A stretch of 64,000 bases of DNA from NCBI GenBank assembly GCA_003117195.1, contig BDSI01000139.1, positions 124,001 through 188,000 of the forward strand, in the 5' to 3' direction. The stretch comes from Eudorina sp. 2006-703-Eu-15 (lineage: Eukaryota; Chlorophyta; Chlorophyceae; Chlamydomonadales; Volvocaceae). The notes under the pieces are model-generated. The model ran no database searches and had not been told where the DNA came from. It was given only the letters and a program-made list of their open reading frames with translations. Below, in pieces: positions 22,734-34,900 of this stretch. The position numbers and the translations under genes are program-made. Numbering within the stretch: position 1 is the stretch's first letter; every line of letters starts with the position of its first letter.

Positions 22734-23026
22734 ATATATTCGACAGTACAGTAGTTTCTGACGGGAGGTCGACGGGCGCACCACTGCAGCACCTCTGTCC
22801 AAGCTGGCGCGCAAAGGGGTGTGTGGGGAGACCACATGTGGTGCGGAGGTGCGGAGGGGAAGGAGCACCGCCGACTGGGAGCTCTGCTGGCTGGCGAGTG
22901 CGTGGGACCGGGGTGTCGTACCGAGGTATGGGGACTATGCTGCTGCCCGTGTGGCCACACGCACACACACGCACAGGCCCCTCTGATAGTCGGTTCGGGG
23001 GCTGAAGGTAGTATGCACCACTGCAC

Positions 23027-23090
23027 CTGCGTCCGATCTTGCGTCGTACTGCGTCCGATCTTGCGTCGTACTGCGTCCGATCTTGCGCGC
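23027..23090. repeat. Three copies of a ~21-base repeat
   Basis: Three tandem copies of GCGTCCGATCTTGCGTCGTACT, the last one truncated, just downstream of the EF-hand gene. Confidence 0.85.
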
Positions 23091-24519
23091 AAATAAAGGG
23101 GCAGCGAGGTGTGCTGCGGAGGCGCACACGCGCCGTCCTTCGGCCAGGGCCGTGGCGCCGGCGGATGGGATCGCTGCTGGCCGGCACGCGGGACCTGCCG
23201 GGGGACCGTTTGGTGCCATAGCGCGACGTCGGGACCGCGATTGCCATGAGGCTCACTGGTTATTAGGTCGCCGGCAGGCGGACGAATGTGGGAATCGGTG
23301 TTGTGTGAATGACGTATATGTATACATAGATATGTGGGTGTATATGTGGGTGTATATGTGGGTGTATATGCGGTGTGCATGTGGTTGCGGCAGTCATCTT
23401 GGCTTGGGGCCCCCCTGCGGTGTCCGTATCGTCCGCTGTGCCCCCTGTGACTAGACCCCGACCCGGATGTCCCGCCTGGCGGCAAGCACCAACCCCCGTG
23501 ACCCCCCGCTTCGGTATCAAGCCGGGCTTCCGTTGCAAGGCTTACGATTTGACGACAGACGAACCCCCTGCCTCGCTGTCAGTGCTATTGGGGGGCACAC
23601 GGATGAGTGTGAGCGAGCGGAGAGGGTGTGTGGTTCTACCTTGCGGCGGAGACCGAAATGCGTATACGGCACGGTACCTGTCTGCACAGCGTGCTGCCAA
23701 CTGTCGACAGGGATGCCTGACCACCTATGGGATTGTCGTCCAGGCGGAAAGGGTGTGTACGTGTGTTTGTTAATGGGTTTGGCCCACACCATGTGTGTGT
23801 GTGTGTGGTGTGTTTTCAGGCGGACAGAACAGGAGAGCATGGCATTCGGGGGGCAAAGTATGCGTGTATAATATGTACCCATTGCCCGACCCACCATTCA
23901 TGTTTGTGTAGGAGGTTAAGGAGGGTCGTAGGTTTTACCCAACCGACATATCCTGTGTCGTGGTACCGTACCGTGTATGCAAGGCACGGGAGGGGATGGG
24001 CGACTGGGGGACATGTGGACGAATTACACAGCGATAGGATGCGAGCACGCGCCCGCCCTCGCTCCGAAACCCCGCATGCCGTACACAGCACTCACGTCAG
24101 CTACGCACGCCCTCCGCCCGGCCTCCGTCCCTCGATCCCCGACACTACCGACACCTAGCGGCCCGCCTCCACGCCCGCGGAGGGGCCCAAGGGGCCGGTC
24201 AGCTGCTCGCCCGGACATAGGGCCCTCCACAAGCATCCTCAATCACACCGCACAGAGGGGTTGGCCCGAATGCCGCATCCATCGCTGCCTCACCGTCCGC
24301 AGTATCACAGGCACCGCACAGGCCAGCCGGGGTTGGGGTTGTCCCGGGGTCCGTCTGATCGATGCCGCTCCGAATCCGCTGCAGTCAGCCAACTGCTGCC
24401 ACCGCCGCGCACCCGCGCCAGCCGCTACGCCTCGCAGTCCCATGGCAGCGCGCCCGCCTCCACCCGTGCCCCCCACACAGAGAGGGCGCCGGGTCCTCCT
24501 GTGGCCTGGCAGCCGCGGA

Positions 24520-24603
24520 GCCCCCTCCTCCTCCTCCCCCCCCTCCTCCTCCTCCTCCTCCTCCCCCCCCCTCCTCCTCCTCCTCCCCCTCCTCCTCCCC
24601 CCC
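24520..24603. repeat. CTC/CCT pyrimidine microsatellite
   Basis: About 80 bases of almost pure C and T on the plus strand (CTCCTCCTCC blocks separated by C runs). It could form triplex DNA and is a likely place for length errors in an assembly. Confidence 0.9.
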
Positions 24604-25280
24604 CACTGCCATACCGAGTGTCGTGTCACGAGTCTTGGCGCCGCCGCAGGCAGGCAGCCCTACGACAGGTTCCGGAGCCCCCTTCCGCCCCTCGCCACAA
24701 ATGTGAAGGCAGGTGCATATGCAGTGAGTCAACCCGTCAAAGGGCTCTCGCCATCCACACCCGTGATGGGTCACGACCACACATCCACACAGCCTCGCCC
24801 TTGTGCGCCTCCAAGCAGCGCCCGCCAGGTCGCACTTCACGCACGGCAACGCAAAGTCCCGTCGTACCACGCCTTTGAAGTCCAACTGCGGGCGGACCGA
24901 GCCGACGACCGACCCGCGGGTCGCGATCCAACTCCCGGTTGTTGTTGGCGCGGCCATCTTCTGGGACAGGTCAGCTGCCGCGCACAACTGCAGTCCCAAC
25001 CACCAACCATTATACCCGCCCGGCCCCCCAGGGCCGCTACCCAGGCCTCCGCCCCCAGTCGCTCCCGCCCAGCTCCCCCACATCCCCACCCGCACGGGCG
25101 CGCCCCCCCAACGAGCCCATTACGCTTTCTACCCCTCCCGATTTCGCACTGCCCTAAGCCCCTATCTCACAACATCCCTTGCGTTCTACCATGTCTATCT
25201 TTCTGTCTACCTACATCCCCCTCCCCCCCGCCCTCCGGTCCAGCCCCCTTCCCTCCCTCCCTCCCGGGTCCCATATCCCC

Positions 25281-28200
25281 TTACACGTTGAACCTGAACA
25301 GCATGACGTCCCCCTCCTGCACCACGTACTCCTTGCCCTCCAGCCTCAGCGCCCCCGCCTCCTTGGCGCCCCCGTACCCCGAGTACTTGACGAAGTCGTC
25401 GAAGGCGATGGTCTCCGCGCGGATGAAACCCTGGGGTGGGGTGTGGGGGTGGGGGTGGGGGGTGGGGGGTGGGTGGGGGTGTTAAAATAAACCGAGAGAC
25501 ACGACTTGCGAGGACCCTAATTGCGCACGCGGACGAGTGAGGCGGCACCAGGGTGGGGGTGTGTGGGGTGAGGGGTGGGGGTGGGGGGTGGGAGGTGAAG
25601 GGGTGGGGTGGAGGGTGCAGGGTGGAGGGTGGGGTGGAGGGTGGGGGGTGGGGGGGTGCAGGGTGGAGGGTGGGGGTTGAAGGGTGGGGGGTGGATGGGG
25701 GATGGAGGGTGGTAGCAGTCCCCGTCACGTCGTGTCTCCGTCGTGTTCCCGAAACACCATCATCCACACACACCCGTCTCCCTCAGCAGCCCCCGCCCCC
25801 AGGACACCCTCCCTGGACCCATCCCGACCCTCCTCGCCTCTCCTCCTCGCCGCCTCCAGACCCCTTGCAGACAACCCTGCGGAGCATCGCCGCCGTCGCC
25901 ACCAAGGCGCTCCTCACCTGCCCCACCGCCACCCCTCCTGCTCCTCCCATTACCCCCACCCCCTTGTTGGCCACCCACCCCGCACCTTTTCGAAGTCCGT
26001 GTGGATGACCCCCGCGGCCTGCGGTGCGGTCATACCCTTGCGGATGGTCCAGGCGCGGGTCTCCTTGTCACCTGCGGGCGTGGGGGGGAGGGCGTGGGGG
26101 GGGGGCGGGGGGGGGGGGGGCGGGGGGGGATGCGCGGGAGGGGGGGGGGCCGTGGAGGGGCCGTGGAGGGGCGGGGGCTCGGGTCGGAGCAGCGGGGCGG
26201 GGGGCTGGGAGGGAGTCGTAGGGTGGGTCGCACAGCAACAGGTGGGGGGTGGCCCATTCCTCCCCCTCTGGGAGCAGCAGCTGAGGCACAGCTGAGGCAC
26301 TCCGGGGGACCCATTCGCAGCAGGAGGAGGAGGAGGCTGTCAGCGGTCGTGGTGCCGCAGCGAGGTGCCGACAGGAAGTCACCTCACCCCGCCCCCCCCG
26401 CGACGGAGAGGACACATGCCATGTCCAGGTGCCGCCCCGGTTTGAGACCGAGGAGCGCCGTACAGCCGTGACTCATCCACTCTTAAAACCCTAAAACCCA
26501 AACCCCCACCCCTATGTGCGCGACGTACCCTACCCCCTTCAGTTCAATAAAAAAGACAGCGAAACCCTATACCCTAACCCCCCTCCCCAACCTCCCCAGG
26601 CCTCCAGGCCCCCCCCGCCCCACCCCACCCCACACCACCCCACACCACCCACCCGTGGTGAAGTAGGTCTGCAGCCCCAGGGTCGAGTAGGTGGCTCGCA
26701 CCAGGGAGGCCAGCCCGCCGTCCGTCACCCCCAGGCTCTCCAGCCACTCCTTAGCCTGCACGGGCAGACAGCCAAGGCACGATCCACCACCACCAGGGGG
26801 GTGGGGGTGGGGGTGGGGGGGAGAAGCGTCGGGAGATGGGGCCGGGAGACGGGTACACGGGCGATGGGTACACATGAGATGGGGAGGGGAGCCGGCGGGG
26901 GCCTAGGGCCTAGGGCCAGAGGGAGGGACAGTGCGTGCCCCTTTACCCCTCCTGTCCGTGAGCCCGAGGGCCGCCCTGCCCTCCACCCAGACGCACACAC
27001 CCTCCCCAACCCCACCGTCGGGCACAGCTCGAGACCCAATAGCACACCCCACCCCGCGGCTGGCAGAGCCCCCTCCCCTTTCCTCCCCTCCACGACCCCT
27101 CACCCTACGGCTGGCAGCCCTCATCTCCTCCTCAGCCACCCACCCTACGGTGCAAGCCCCATCCCCCCTATCCTCACCAATCAGCCCCAACCCCCCTCCC
27201 GCCCCCCCCCCCCCCCTCAGCCCCAACCCCCTCCCCGCCCCCCGCCCCCCTCCCCCCACACCCCACCTCCTCCTTGGGCAGCTCGTTGAGCTCCGCCTCC
27301 ACCTTCGCGCTCACCACAACCACCGACACACCCTCCTCGGCAGCTCGGACGCGGAGGGCCTGAGGGGGGGGGAGGGGGGGGAGGGTTGAGGGGGCGGAGG
27401 TGGAGGGTTGCGGGGGGATTGGGTTGACGGTGCAGGCGGGGTAGCGGGAAGGCAGGGCCAGGAACCCAGGAACTTCGACTTGCAGCGAGGGGGGCAGCCC
27501 TGGGAACCCGTCGCCTCCAGCTCCCCAACCGCCAACCGCCAACCCACCTGCACGTGCTTGTTGTTGGCGCCCTGGTCGGCCAGGTCGTCCTCCACCACAT
27601 TGGCCGCGTAGATCAGCGGCTTGAGGGTGAGCAGCCCCAGGCCCTTGACCGCCGCCGCCTCGTCCTTGCTGAGGGACGCGGTGCGGGCGCCCTTGCCCGC
27701 TTCGATGGCCGCCTGGATCTTGGACAGCGCGGACAGCTCCACCTCGTCGCGCTCCGCCTGCTCGCTGCTGGACTTCTTGCCTGGGGAGGAGGTGGGGGGT
27801 GGGGGTGGAGGTGGGAGTGGAGATGGGGGTGGAGGTGGGGGTGGAGGTGGGGGTTGAGGTGGGGATGGAGGTGGGGGTGGGGGTGGAGGTGGGGGTGGAG
27901 GTGGGGGGGTATAGGAAATTGATAACGGGGGGGAGGTAGGCATGGACGTCGTGGAGAACCGAGCCGCGGTGAGGTGTGCCCCCCCCCCTGGGCTCCCGTC
28001 ACCCCCCTTGGTAGTCCTTGCGAGGAAGGTTGCAAACCCTAGACCAGTCTACCCGACACCCACACACAGAGCTCGGTCGGGCGGGTTCTTTTTCTAACAC
28101 ACACACACAGCTCTTCTCGCGGCTCAGTACTCTTATATACACACAGCCCCCTCCCCCGCCGCACCTCCTCCCGCCCCCTTCCCCCGCTTCCCCCTCCCTC

Positions 28201-31062
28201 TCATGCACCACCCCCCCACCCACCCTTCTTGAGCCGCTCCACCCTCTTCTCGATGACCCCCAGATCTGCCAGCGCCAGCTCTAGGTTGATGACGTCGATG
28301 TCGTCCAGGGGGTCCACCTTGCCGGCCACGTGGATGATGTCATCGTCCTCGAAACACCGGACCACCTGACAGGTGGGGGGAAGGGGGTGGGGGTGGGAGG
28401 GGGTGGGAGGGGGTGGGAGGGGGAGGTAGAGGGAGGGAGGGGGAGGGAGGGGGAGAGGCCGGGGCCGGGTTGGGGCAAGGTGGAGGGTTAAAGAAAGGGA
28501 AGCAGTCTACTTCCCGCAACGCTCACACGCAGTTCTCTTGCACGATCCCCCCCCACACCCACCCCCACCCACCCAACTACCCACCCACCCACCCCCGCCC
28601 ACCCCACCTGGCAGATGGCGTCCGTGTTCCTGATGTTGGTCAGGAACTGGTTGCCCATACCCTCGCCCTTGGAGGCGCCCTTGACCAGTCCCGCAATGTC
28701 CACAAACTCCACCGTGGCGGGGATCTGGAGGGGGGAAGGGAAGGAGGGGTATAGGAAATTGGTAGGCATATTTATACTTTGGGGGGGGAGGAGGGGGCGA
28801 CTTCTCGCGGCTTCACTGTCTTTGTTGGCAAAAAGAGGCGGAGGGGTGGACAGGCGGCGGGGAGGGGGACATGAAGGACGTGGTGACACGTGAGGAGGAG
28901 GAGGAGGAGGGGCGAGGGGGCAAGAATGGTCGACGTTGGAGGGTTGGAGGGGCCCGGGACAAGGCTGTGCAGCACCGCCATGGAGGGGCCCGGGACAAGG
29001 CTGTGCAGCACCGCCATGGAGGGGCCCGGGACAAGGCTGTGCAGCACCGCCATGGAGGGGCCCGGGACAAGGCTGTGCAGCACCGCCATGGAGGGGCCCG
29101 GGACAAGGCTGTGCAGCACCGCCATGGAGGGGCCCGGGACAAGGCTGTGCAGCACCGCCATGGAGGGGCCCGGGACAAGGCTGTGCAGCACCGCCATGGA
29201 GGGGCCCGGGACAAGGTTGTGCAGCACCGCCATGGAGGGGCCCGGGACAAGGCTGTGCAGCACCGCCATGGAGGGGCCCGGGACAAGGTTGTGCAGCACC
29301 GCCATGGAGGGGCCCGGGACAAGGCTGTGCAGCACCGCCATGGAGGGGCCCGGGACAAGGCTGTGCAGCACCGCCATGGAGGCGCGAGTCACCCTCAGAC
29401 CCGCACGCGAGTGGTCTCGCCCGCACCCCTTGGCTCGTTCAGACCCCACCAATGACCCGTGGGTCGCTCGCTCCTCTGCCTCCTCCCCACCTCCCGCGGC
29501 TCCCCACCCTCCGACTCACAATATCCTTGGATCCCGAGATGCCGCTCAGCTGCTGCAGCCGGGGGTCCGCAACCTGGCGGGGGAGGGGGAGGGGGTAGGG
29601 GGGGGCGGGGCGGGGTAGAGTGGGGCGGGGTGGGGCGGAGAGAGGCGGAGAGAGACCATTCCAAAGGTCAGGAGGCCACGGCGGTGTGCAGTGCAGTACA
29701 GTGCAGTACAGTACAGTAGGCACATGGGGCAAAGGGAGAGCGGAAACTCGGCACGAGATGGGTAGCTAGGGACGTCATGGGCCGGAAGCCCCCCAGGGTG
29801 GAAAGATGCTCCAGGGGAGCCCCCGCAACGCCCTTCGAACCCACACGTCGCTCTCTCTCTCTCCCGCCATCCAGCCCAGCCTAAAACCTGAGAACGCCCC
29901 TTACCCAAACCCCTCCCCCCCTCCTTACCTGCACGATGCCCACATTGGGCTCGATGGTGCAGAAGGGGAAGTTGGCGGCCTGGGCCTTGCCGTTCTCCAC
30001 CAGGGCGTTGAACAGCGTCGACTGGATCGAGGTGAGGGGGCGGAGGTGAGGGGGCGGAGGTGAGGGGGCGGGGGGATGCGGGGATGCGGACAGCGCGGAG
30101 CAGGGCCGCCGGGGCGACAGTGCGAGTTTCTTCAAAGTCAGGCCAGGTCAGTTCAGGTCAGGTCAGAGGGCGTGTGGCAGGTCACGCCCTGTCGCGCAGT
30201 GAGGGCTGCAACCGGTGCATCGGCCGCCGCCCTGGCCATGGTGAGGAACGTGCCAGTGTACGACGACGTTCGGGTCCTACCGTACCCCGACGACACGCCT
30301 CCGTCCCTTCGCCGATGGGAGGCGATGGGGGGATATCCCCCGGGCGCGCCCATCCAGCGGTGCTCCGACGGCAGACCCGCCACAACCGCAGCCCCGCCGC
30401 CACCATCGGCAGCGACATTCACCTCCCCCCGCCCTCCCCCCCCAATACAAATCTGGCTACCAGGGCCCCCCCCCTGCGCCGCTCGACCCCGCCCTCCGGT
30501 GCTCCGACTGCAGCCCCCCACAGCCACAAAGGGGTCGAGCTCCTTTGTGGCTGTGGGGGCCTGCAGTCGGAGCGGGTGATCACGTCACTAGAGGGCCACC
30601 TCAACTCCCGGTTGAAGAGCTGTGTGTGTGTGTGTGGGGGGGGGGGGCGTAGGGCTCGGCCGCCCTGCTTTTCCCTCCAGCCAGCCCCACCCTCACCTTG
30701 CCAACGTTGGGCAGCCCCACAATGCCCGCCTGCAGAGCCGCGACGGTGGTGGTCCTGCAGCGGCAGCAGAGGGAGGAGGACAGCGGTCCCCGGGGGCAGG
30801 AGGGTAGGCTCGAGGAGATCAGGAGGTGGTGGTGGTGGAGGCCCGCGAAGGGGTTTAAGAAAGCGAGCGGAGCCGAAGGATGGCAAGCGCCGATAGGTTG
30901 GGGTCCGGGGAGGATGACGGCCGCTGGTGCCGTGGCAAAACACTGCTACCAAGGGAGCTTCTTCCACGTCCGTTGCGTTCTTTGGCTCTGCCTGGCTGTG
31001 CAGATGAATGTCACGGACCGAGGGTCGGTGCAGGCCTGGCTGGAGTGTAAGGAAGCTGCCAT
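25281..31062 (-). CDS. ychF: YchF/Obg-like GTPase-family ATPase, probably plastid-targeted
   Basis: Eleven exons: 31062-30950, 30754-30697, 30021-29929, 29573-29520, 28724-28608, 28365-28224, 27780-27548, 27359-27267, 26755-26653, 26071-25986, 25430-25281. All phases agree, giving 413 residues and a TAA stop. The P-loop [11 protein letters not shown] is at residues 48-58 (split between exons 2 and 3), the switch/G3 motif [14 protein letters not shown] starts near 115, and NVVED replaces the usual NKxD, as in YchF proteins. Residues from about 340 form the TGS-like domain ([28 protein letters not shown], ending [10 protein letters not shown]). The sequence follows bacterial YchF rather than cytosolic OLA1, and the first 38 residues ([13 protein letters not shown] and further Ser/Thr/Arg) look like a chloroplast transit peptide. 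The exon 1 donor (GTAGCA) is weak, so the N-terminus is the least certain part. YchF proteins bind ATP and associate with ribosomes; role here inferred. Confidence 0.93.
25440..25720. repeat. G-rich GGGTGGAGG-type repeats in last ychF intron
   Basis: Two blocks of GGGTGG/GGGTGGAGGG units (25440-25478 and 25550-25715) on the plus strand. In the sense strand they are C-rich and the distal block leads into the acceptor before exon 11. Confidence 0.8.
26484..26505. repeat. Interstitial telomere-like sequence
   Basis: TTAAAACCCTAAAACCCAAA contains two consecutive units related to CCCTAAAA, the complement of the TTTTAGGG telomere repeat of Chlamydomonas. It lies in the ychF intron between exons 9 and 10. 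AAACCCTATACCCTAACCCC follows at 26562. Confidence 0.6.
27781..27915. repeat. GGTGGGGGTGGA 12-base repeat in ychF intron
   Basis: About ten units of GGTGGGGGTGGA with small variants, directly before (in sense) the acceptor of ychF exon 7. It is the pyrimidine tract of that acceptor in expanded form. Confidence 0.85.
28945..29385. repeat. 36-bp minisatellite in ychF intron
   Basis: Twelve nearly identical 36-base units containing GGGGCCCGGGACAAGG and TGTGCAGCACCGCCATGGAG. Two units carry GTT in place of GCT; otherwise the array is homogeneous, indicating recent expansion or gene conversion. It lies in the intron between exons 4 and 5. As 36 is divisible by three, several frames stay open through it. 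Confidence 0.97.
30501..30573. repeat. Inverted repeat, 32-bp arms, 9-base loop
   Basis: The left arm, 30501-30532 (starting GCTCCGACTGCAG), pairs with 30542-30573 (ending CTGCAGTCGGAGC) with one mismatch. The loop is GGTCGAGCT. A flanking GCTCGACCCC at 30481-30490 is also complementary to GGGGTCGAGC at 30531-30540, so an alternative fold exists. It lies in the ychF intron between exons 2 and 3. Candidate small-RNA hairpin or recent inverted duplication. Confidence 0.92.
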
Positions 31063-31901
31063 CGCCCAATAGTTGGTACTAAAAATATATCATAGAACAT
31101 CAGAGATTCTGTGAAACCAATACAAGGATATCCTTTAATGCCGACTGCGTCTTTGCGGTTGGCTGCACATAATTTGATGACCAGCAAAACAGAAATTAAA
31201 GCTAATAAAATGCGTGAAACATGGTCAAACCGAATGTGGTAGCGTGGTGCTAGACGTTTGTGGACAACTGTGGGCCGCGAACGGCATCTCATGCAAGCGC
31301 CGCCGGAAGCAAATCAACGCACCGAATTGAGCGCGATCCAGAGGGCGGACGCACGGCGCAAGGGGAAGAGCTGATCACCACGCGGTGCAGCAGACCGCGA
31401 CCGGCTGTCAGCGGCGCACCAGAAAAAGCCCGGCACAATCGCGTCGCCATTTCTGTTGGATAGAATAGATATAAACCCAGTTACAAATAAATTTGCAGCG
31501 TAAAACCAGATGCTCCGTCCTTGGCAATTACTCACTACTGCAACACTTCGCAAAACGCCGGTCGAGATATATCTGAATAACGCGCGCCTTTTCGGCCGCT
31601 GATGGAGTTTACAAAGTGTTTGCAGAAAGAATAAGGACACGCCCTTCAAACCACAATCGGCAACCACAAACGAACTTCCACCGCGCTCCGAGACCGGCAA
31701 CCTTCATGATCCCATGGGTGCTTGACTGGTCGTTTGTCCTGCAACAAAAGAAATCGAGAGACATGGTAAGGGATTAGGCACTCCATTCAGCGCTTAGACG
31801 CTGCAGACGGCTAACGAACCAGCGAAAGCACTCCTCCGAACCATGCTGAATCCTCTCCAAGCCGGCTTCTGATGCATGGTATACGTTCCATAATCCCTTG
31901 A
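31063..31901. other. AT-richer intergenic segment
   Basis: Between the ychF start and the end of the next minus-strand gene. GC drops clearly (for example 31075-31260 and 31440-31620), with AATAAATTT and AAATATATC stretches. It should hold the ychF promoter and the 3' end of the neighbour; TTACA at 31480 and 31608 would be TGTAA signals on the minus strand. No gene seen. Confidence 0.55.
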
Positions 31902-34900
31902 TTAGCCTCCAGTCTCACCTGCCGCCGCAGCTGCCGCCGAGAAAGCCGCGATGCTCTGATGTTGCGCCCGCAGCGACGCCGCCTGCTGGGCCGCCGCGTT
32001 CAGCTGCGCCGGGCTAAAGGTCACTGCCGCCACCGGCGCGGCCGCGGGCCGGGGCGCGGACACCACCTGCTGCTGCATCACCGTCCCGTACGGATTCAGC
32101 ACTGCGGCGGGGTGGCGGAGGGGGGCACGGCGACACAGGGGGCGGGTCATACACCTCACACACCGTCACAAGTCCTGAGTCTCACTCACCCGGGGGGGGG
32201 AGGGGGCACTGTCAGGTTTGCGTGGGACACGGACAGTTCTAATACTCGGGATCCACTCGTCGCGGGCAGGAGAGGCCAACCACCGACCTCACCGGCACCC
32301 CAGCCCAGCCACGACCCCACCCCCCGTTCGGTGCAGTATTCCCCCAATAGCCCCCGCTGCGCATGCGGACCGCATCCAGACCCCACGGACCGCATCCAGA
32401 CCCCACGGACCGCATCCAGACCCCACGGACCGCATCCAGACCCCACGGACCGCATCCAGACCCCACGGACCGCGTCCAGACCCCACCGGTCACTAGAGTC
32501 ACTGCGTCCAAGGATGCCGCGAGGGGGTCGCTTTCGGGGCGCTATGTACCCAAGGACCCGGCTGGACCCCCACGCACCGCACCACCCCGCCGCACCCCAC
32601 CCTGGTGGCCCCCCCAGGGCGACGACCTCCCGGCAGGAACCGCTCCGGGCCCGACCCTCTCTCGCCCCCCCCCCCCACACACACACACCACACGCCCTTT
32701 TCTCCTTGATAACACACCACACGCCCTTCTCCTTCCCCCGCCAAGGGAGGAGAATGCTTCGGCGGTCTTTCCGTTAGGGCTGGGGTAGCAGCCCTTGGCC
32801 GGAGCCAGACCCGGTCAGATAAGCGCACCGTCACCGCCTCAGCCCCCCCCCACCGCCTTGCCGGGTGGGTGCCCGAGCCACCCATTCAGCTCTGGCGAAT
32901 GCAGTCCCGGACTCTCCCACCTGACTTCCGACCGACCGACCGACCCCTCGACCGCCATCGGCGCAACACTCACGTGGGTTGAAGACGGCGGGTCTCGCAC
33001 CCGCAACACCGGGGACCTGCGGGTTGGGCAGCGTCAGGGTGGGGTCCAGGGTGGGGTCCAGGGTGGGGTCGGGTGGGGTCCAGGGTGGGGTCGGGTGGGG
33101 TCCAGGGTGGGGTCGGGTGGGGTCGTGGTCGGATTGGGCAAGGCCGTAACAGTTCGGGACATCATCTGTGCCAGATAAACACTTCGGAGCCCGGCGCGTT
33201 GTACGACAGTACGGTACCCGTACACGGCGCATCAACGATGAAGGCCGCCGTCCAGCTGGCCCACGCGCGCATCCCACCCGCCCCGCACATAACCCGGGGG
33301 GGATCCTGTCCCGCACCCCGCACCCGGCACCCTGCGTGCCTTCCCTGTCCCCAAACTCCCCCCTGCAAGGCGCCCGCACCCGCCCACGTCTGCCTCAGGC
33401 CTGAAAGGGTTCTAGGGCTCCCCGCCTGGCTCTTGTGACGACGGCGATGTGACGAACGACACGAAACGAGAGACGATTTTCGACGAGTCCGAACGCTGCG
33501 CGTTACTGCTCTTCCCACTCGCCCGCTGCCGCTGTGTGTGGCCCCCGGAGCGGCCCTCAGGAGCCGCAGCGGGGCCAGTTTGTCAACACACCCTGTCAGT
33601 TTGTCAACACACCCTGTCAGTTTGTCAACACACCCTGTCAGTTTGTCAACACACCCTGTCAGTTTGTCAACACACCCTGTCAGTTTGTCAACACACCCTG
33701 TCAGTTTGTCAGTTCGTTGACCTCGTGTCGGGAGCGGACCACGTCCAGCTGTACGACCAACCCACTCCGGTACAACCGTCACGTGTTTTGACCCGACCGA
33801 ACCTCCTGGCTCCAGCCCAGACCGCGTGCGTTTAACCCCTCTGTAACTACCTTCCACTGCCTTCCACTGCCTCCCACTACCTTTCACTATCTTCCACTAC
33901 CTTCCATTAACTTCCACACTGCCTCACTCACCTGCGCAAAGGCGATGCCGCCCGAAGCCGGATGGGCCGCCGCTCCCGTCGTCACGGGACGCGAGGCCCC
34001 GCCGCCGCCGCCGCCGCCGCCACCGCCGCCTGCGTCATCCCGGCCGCCTGCTGCTGCCGACCCGCCGCGGCCGCCGCGGCCGCTGCCATGGCGGCCGCCC
34101 CCGCCGCCGCCGCCGCCTGCTGTTGCTGTACCTGAAGCTGTTGCTGCTGCTGCTGCTGCACCGCCGCCGCCGCCACGGGTTGCTGCGACTGCGTTCCCGC
34201 CGCGGCGCCGGCAGCCGAGGTTGACGTCGTCCCTTGCCCCGCCGCCGCCACCGTTGGCGGGGACGACGGCGACGCCGACCCCGCCGCCGGCTGCCCAGCT
34301 CCTACCCGCGCCTGCGCCTGCGCCTGGGCTTGGGCCTGGGCTTGGGCCTGCGCTCGGGCCGCTTGCGCCACCGCCACCACCCGCGCGGCCCTCTGCTGCT
34401 GGTGCTGCTGCACCGCGTGCGCCTGGGCCTGCTGCCGCAGCGCGTACTGCCGCTCCTGCTCCAGGGAGGCGGAGCGAGCCAGGGCGGCGCACATCTTGGT
34501 GCGGGTCAGGAGGGTGCGGATGTTGTCGAAGGCCAGTCGCTCGGCCGCATCGTCACCCCCCTGGAGCACCTGGGGGGGCCGGGGGCGGGGGCGGGGGCGG
34601 GGGCAGCCGGGAAGGGGGTTGCGGCGTGAGGATGGCGGGGGCAGCTTGGGGGACGCAGGAGGGGGCAGGAGGAGAAAACTGCCACACGGGGTCATTCGTC
34701 GTTGGGTTTATGACGTCACCGTCGCGAGCGGGGGAGATGCTGGGTGTACGGCGGGGAGTCACGACAGCGCGGTGCGGGACGGGATGACGACAAGCGGGAC
34801 GGGATGCGCAACTCGGAAAGCAAAGGAGTGCAGTTCAACCGCGGGAGGAGGGCGGAGAGAGCTACAAGTGCGGGAATGGCAAGGCAAGGTTCGTGGGGGG

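Larger units (their letters stand above)
22734..25280. other. Intergenic, low-complexity, convergent 3' ends
   Basis: Lies between the stops of the plus-strand EF-hand gene and the minus-strand ychF gene, so both genes end here. Contents: a short repeat at 23031-23090, TGTGGGTGTATA repeats at 23330-23370, TG-rich sequence at 23790-23815, a pyrimidine tract at 24520-24603 and one palindrome GACCCGCGGGTC at 24911-24922. Long open frames from about 23977 on the plus strand are Pro/Ser/Arg-rich and without motifs, so I do not call a gene. Confidence 0.65.

Noticed and set aside
23977..25485. Plus-strand open frame of 502 codons
   Set aside because: It is dominated by Pro/Ser/Arg and Leu runs from a pyrimidine repeat, overlaps the last ychF exon in antisense, has no motifs, and is opened by base composition alone.
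28871..29618. Long repeat-protein frames on both strands (12-residue repeats)
   Set aside because: They arise from a 36-bp minisatellite open in several frames, inside a ychF intron whose flanking exons splice in perfect phase.
31011..31700. Minus-strand frames in the AT-rich segment as organelle-derived DNA
   Set aside because: Hydrophobic stretches such as ILLALISVLLVIKL suggested a mitochondrial gene, but no known mitochondrial or plastid protein motif fits.
33576..33710. Regularly spaced repeats resembling a CRISPR array
   Set aside because: The 21-base units are directly adjacent with no spacers, and the setting is a eukaryotic intron; it is a minisatellite.
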